Part shown: positions 13,315 to 13,774 of the stretch, in pieces
How the letters are laid out: each line of letters opens with the position of its first letter
Numbering within the stretch: position 1 is the stretch's first letter
NCBI GenBank assembly: GCA_910585625.1
Contig: CAJUFQ010000050.1
Span: 1 to 13,774, forward strand
DNA: 13,774 bases
From: an uncultured Lachnospiraceae bacterium
GTDB taxonomy: Bacteria > Bacillota > Clostridia > Lachnospirales > Lachnospiraceae
Direction of reading: 5' to 3'
Program-made: the position numbers and the translations under genes
Notes under the pieces: generated by a model
The model's database searches: none
What the model saw: the letters and a program-made list of their open reading frames with translations, nothing else
What the model was told of the DNA's origin: nothing

Positions 13315-13498
13315 GTCTCAAAAAGCCTACTTTTTGACACAGTTCCTATATGAGTAATCCTACTATAATTTTCAGCCGGTTGCAATGGATTTCTTGGAAA
13401 TTTTGCTCTTTTTAGGTGTAAAAATGCAAGTTTTGTATTGGCAGGGGTAAAATTATGAGGGAACAGGGGGCGTTTTCAAAATGTAGGATTTTTGAGAA
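13315..13498. repeat. Pair of inverted, self-complementary repeats in the gap upstream of the PBP
   Basis: The left copy (13315-13340) is a hairpin: GTCTCAAAAAG, loop CCTA, CTTTTTGACAC (10 of 11 pairs). The right copy (13473-13498) is an inverted relative of it; on the minus strand it reads TCTCAAAAATCCTACATTTT, matching the left copy at all but about three positions over 23 bases. The 413-bp gap (13111-13523) otherwise holds the PBP leader, a GC-richer stretch at 13200-13310 in which I see nothing, and possible promoter sequence for the last gene. The pair could be ends of a small element, two copies of a dispersed hairpin repeat, or terminator-like structures. Confidence 0.5.
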
Positions 13499-13523
13499 CC
13501 AAATCAAAGAGAGGAGTGGGATT

Positions 13524-13774
13524 ATGAAACGATGGACAAAGATGCTTGCTTTTGCGTTGGCAATCTCGCTGGTATGCACGGCTTTGCCGGCAACTGCATT
13601 CGCGAAGGAGGCGGAAGCTGCAGGATCGGAAGCGGAAAGAGGCGCGGCAGGAAAACAAGAGGCTGCAGAATCGAAAGCAGCGGAGGACGCGACGGAAAAA
13701 CAAGGGGCGGCGCAGGAAGTCTGGACCTATGTCAATACTTTGGACAAAAAAAGTCGAAAGATTATGCTGCTTTT
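13524..13774 (+). CDS. Secreted protein, 5' part only
   Basis: The first 83 codons of a gene that runs off the window. The ATG has GAGAGGAG about nine bases upstream. The product begins with a clear signal peptide: basic MKRWTK, hydrophobic MLAFALAISLVCTAL, then PATAFA with likely cleavage before KEAEA. A low-complexity Ala/Glu/Lys/Gly linker follows (about residues 28-64), then a more ordinary segment beginning VWTYVNTLDKK, perhaps the start of a folded domain. The codons are GC-rich, like the neighbouring PBP and unlike the agr region. The function cannot be told from this part; exported proteins with such linkers are often cell-wall-associated. Confidence 0.7.
   Translation, partial: MKRWTKMLAFALAISLVCTALPATAFAKEAEAAGSEAERGAAGKQEAAESKAAEDATEKQGAAQEVWTYVNTLDKKSRKIMLL

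Noticed and set aside
13334..13369. TTGACA (13334) and TATAAT (13364) as a promoter for the last gene
   Set aside because: The spacer is 24 bp, too long for a standard promoter, and the TTGACA is part of the left hairpin repeat.
13149..13385. Minus-strand 78-aa ORF upstream of the PBP
   Set aside because: It crosses the PBP promoter and leader zone and the left hairpin repeat, has no ribosome binding site and resembles random coding.

Overview
The window looks like chromosomal DNA of an anaerobic Clostridia member, most likely Lachnospiraceae. The main reasons are an AgrD-type peptide with the QPKEP tail common in that group, collagen-like spore-surface-type proteins paired with a TPR glycosyltransferase, a clostridial class A PBP with a long acidic tail, strong AGGAGG ribosome binding sites and low-to-middling GC. 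This assignment is an inference from gene content; no rRNA or tRNA is present.

Left region (1-5750, + strand, AT-rich by eye): an agr-type quorum-sensing locus. It runs: the 3' part of a LytTR response regulator, a GHKL sensor kinase, an intergenic 22-bp-period direct repeat that is a good candidate LytTR operator, a 48-aa AgrD-like pre-peptide (1964-2110), and an AgrB-like peptidase. A 577-aa secreted protein of unknown function follows agrB by about 40-50 nt with no visible terminator. Its apparent ATG and ribosome binding site are one base out of frame with the rest of the gene at an A6 tract. Next come a hairpin-rich 81-bp element resembling a decayed insertion-element end pair and an unrecognised 356-aa gene that ends at a clear intrinsic terminator. 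The likely logic is: AgrB matures and exports the AgrD peptide, the kinase senses it, and the LytTR regulator activates agrD-agrB and the attached secreted protein.

Middle region (5800-9340, - strand): a cassette of two collagen-like proteins around a GT2/TPR glycosyltransferase. One has a BclB-type C-terminal domain and a 45-bp tandem repeat. The other has an acidic N-terminal region, a short Gly-X-Y stretch and a globular C-terminal domain. Together they suggest a glycosylated filament on a spore or cell surface.

Right region (9400-13774): on the + strand, a possible 41-aa ORF overlaps the start of a gene for a degenerate receiver protein that lacks the phospho-accepting Asp. This gene converges on a - strand class A penicillin-binding protein (890 aa), and the two share a hairpin around the PBP stop codon. 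Upstream of the PBP is a 413-bp gap containing a pair of inverted, self-complementary repeats. After it, the 5' end of a secreted Ala/Glu-rich protein runs off the window.
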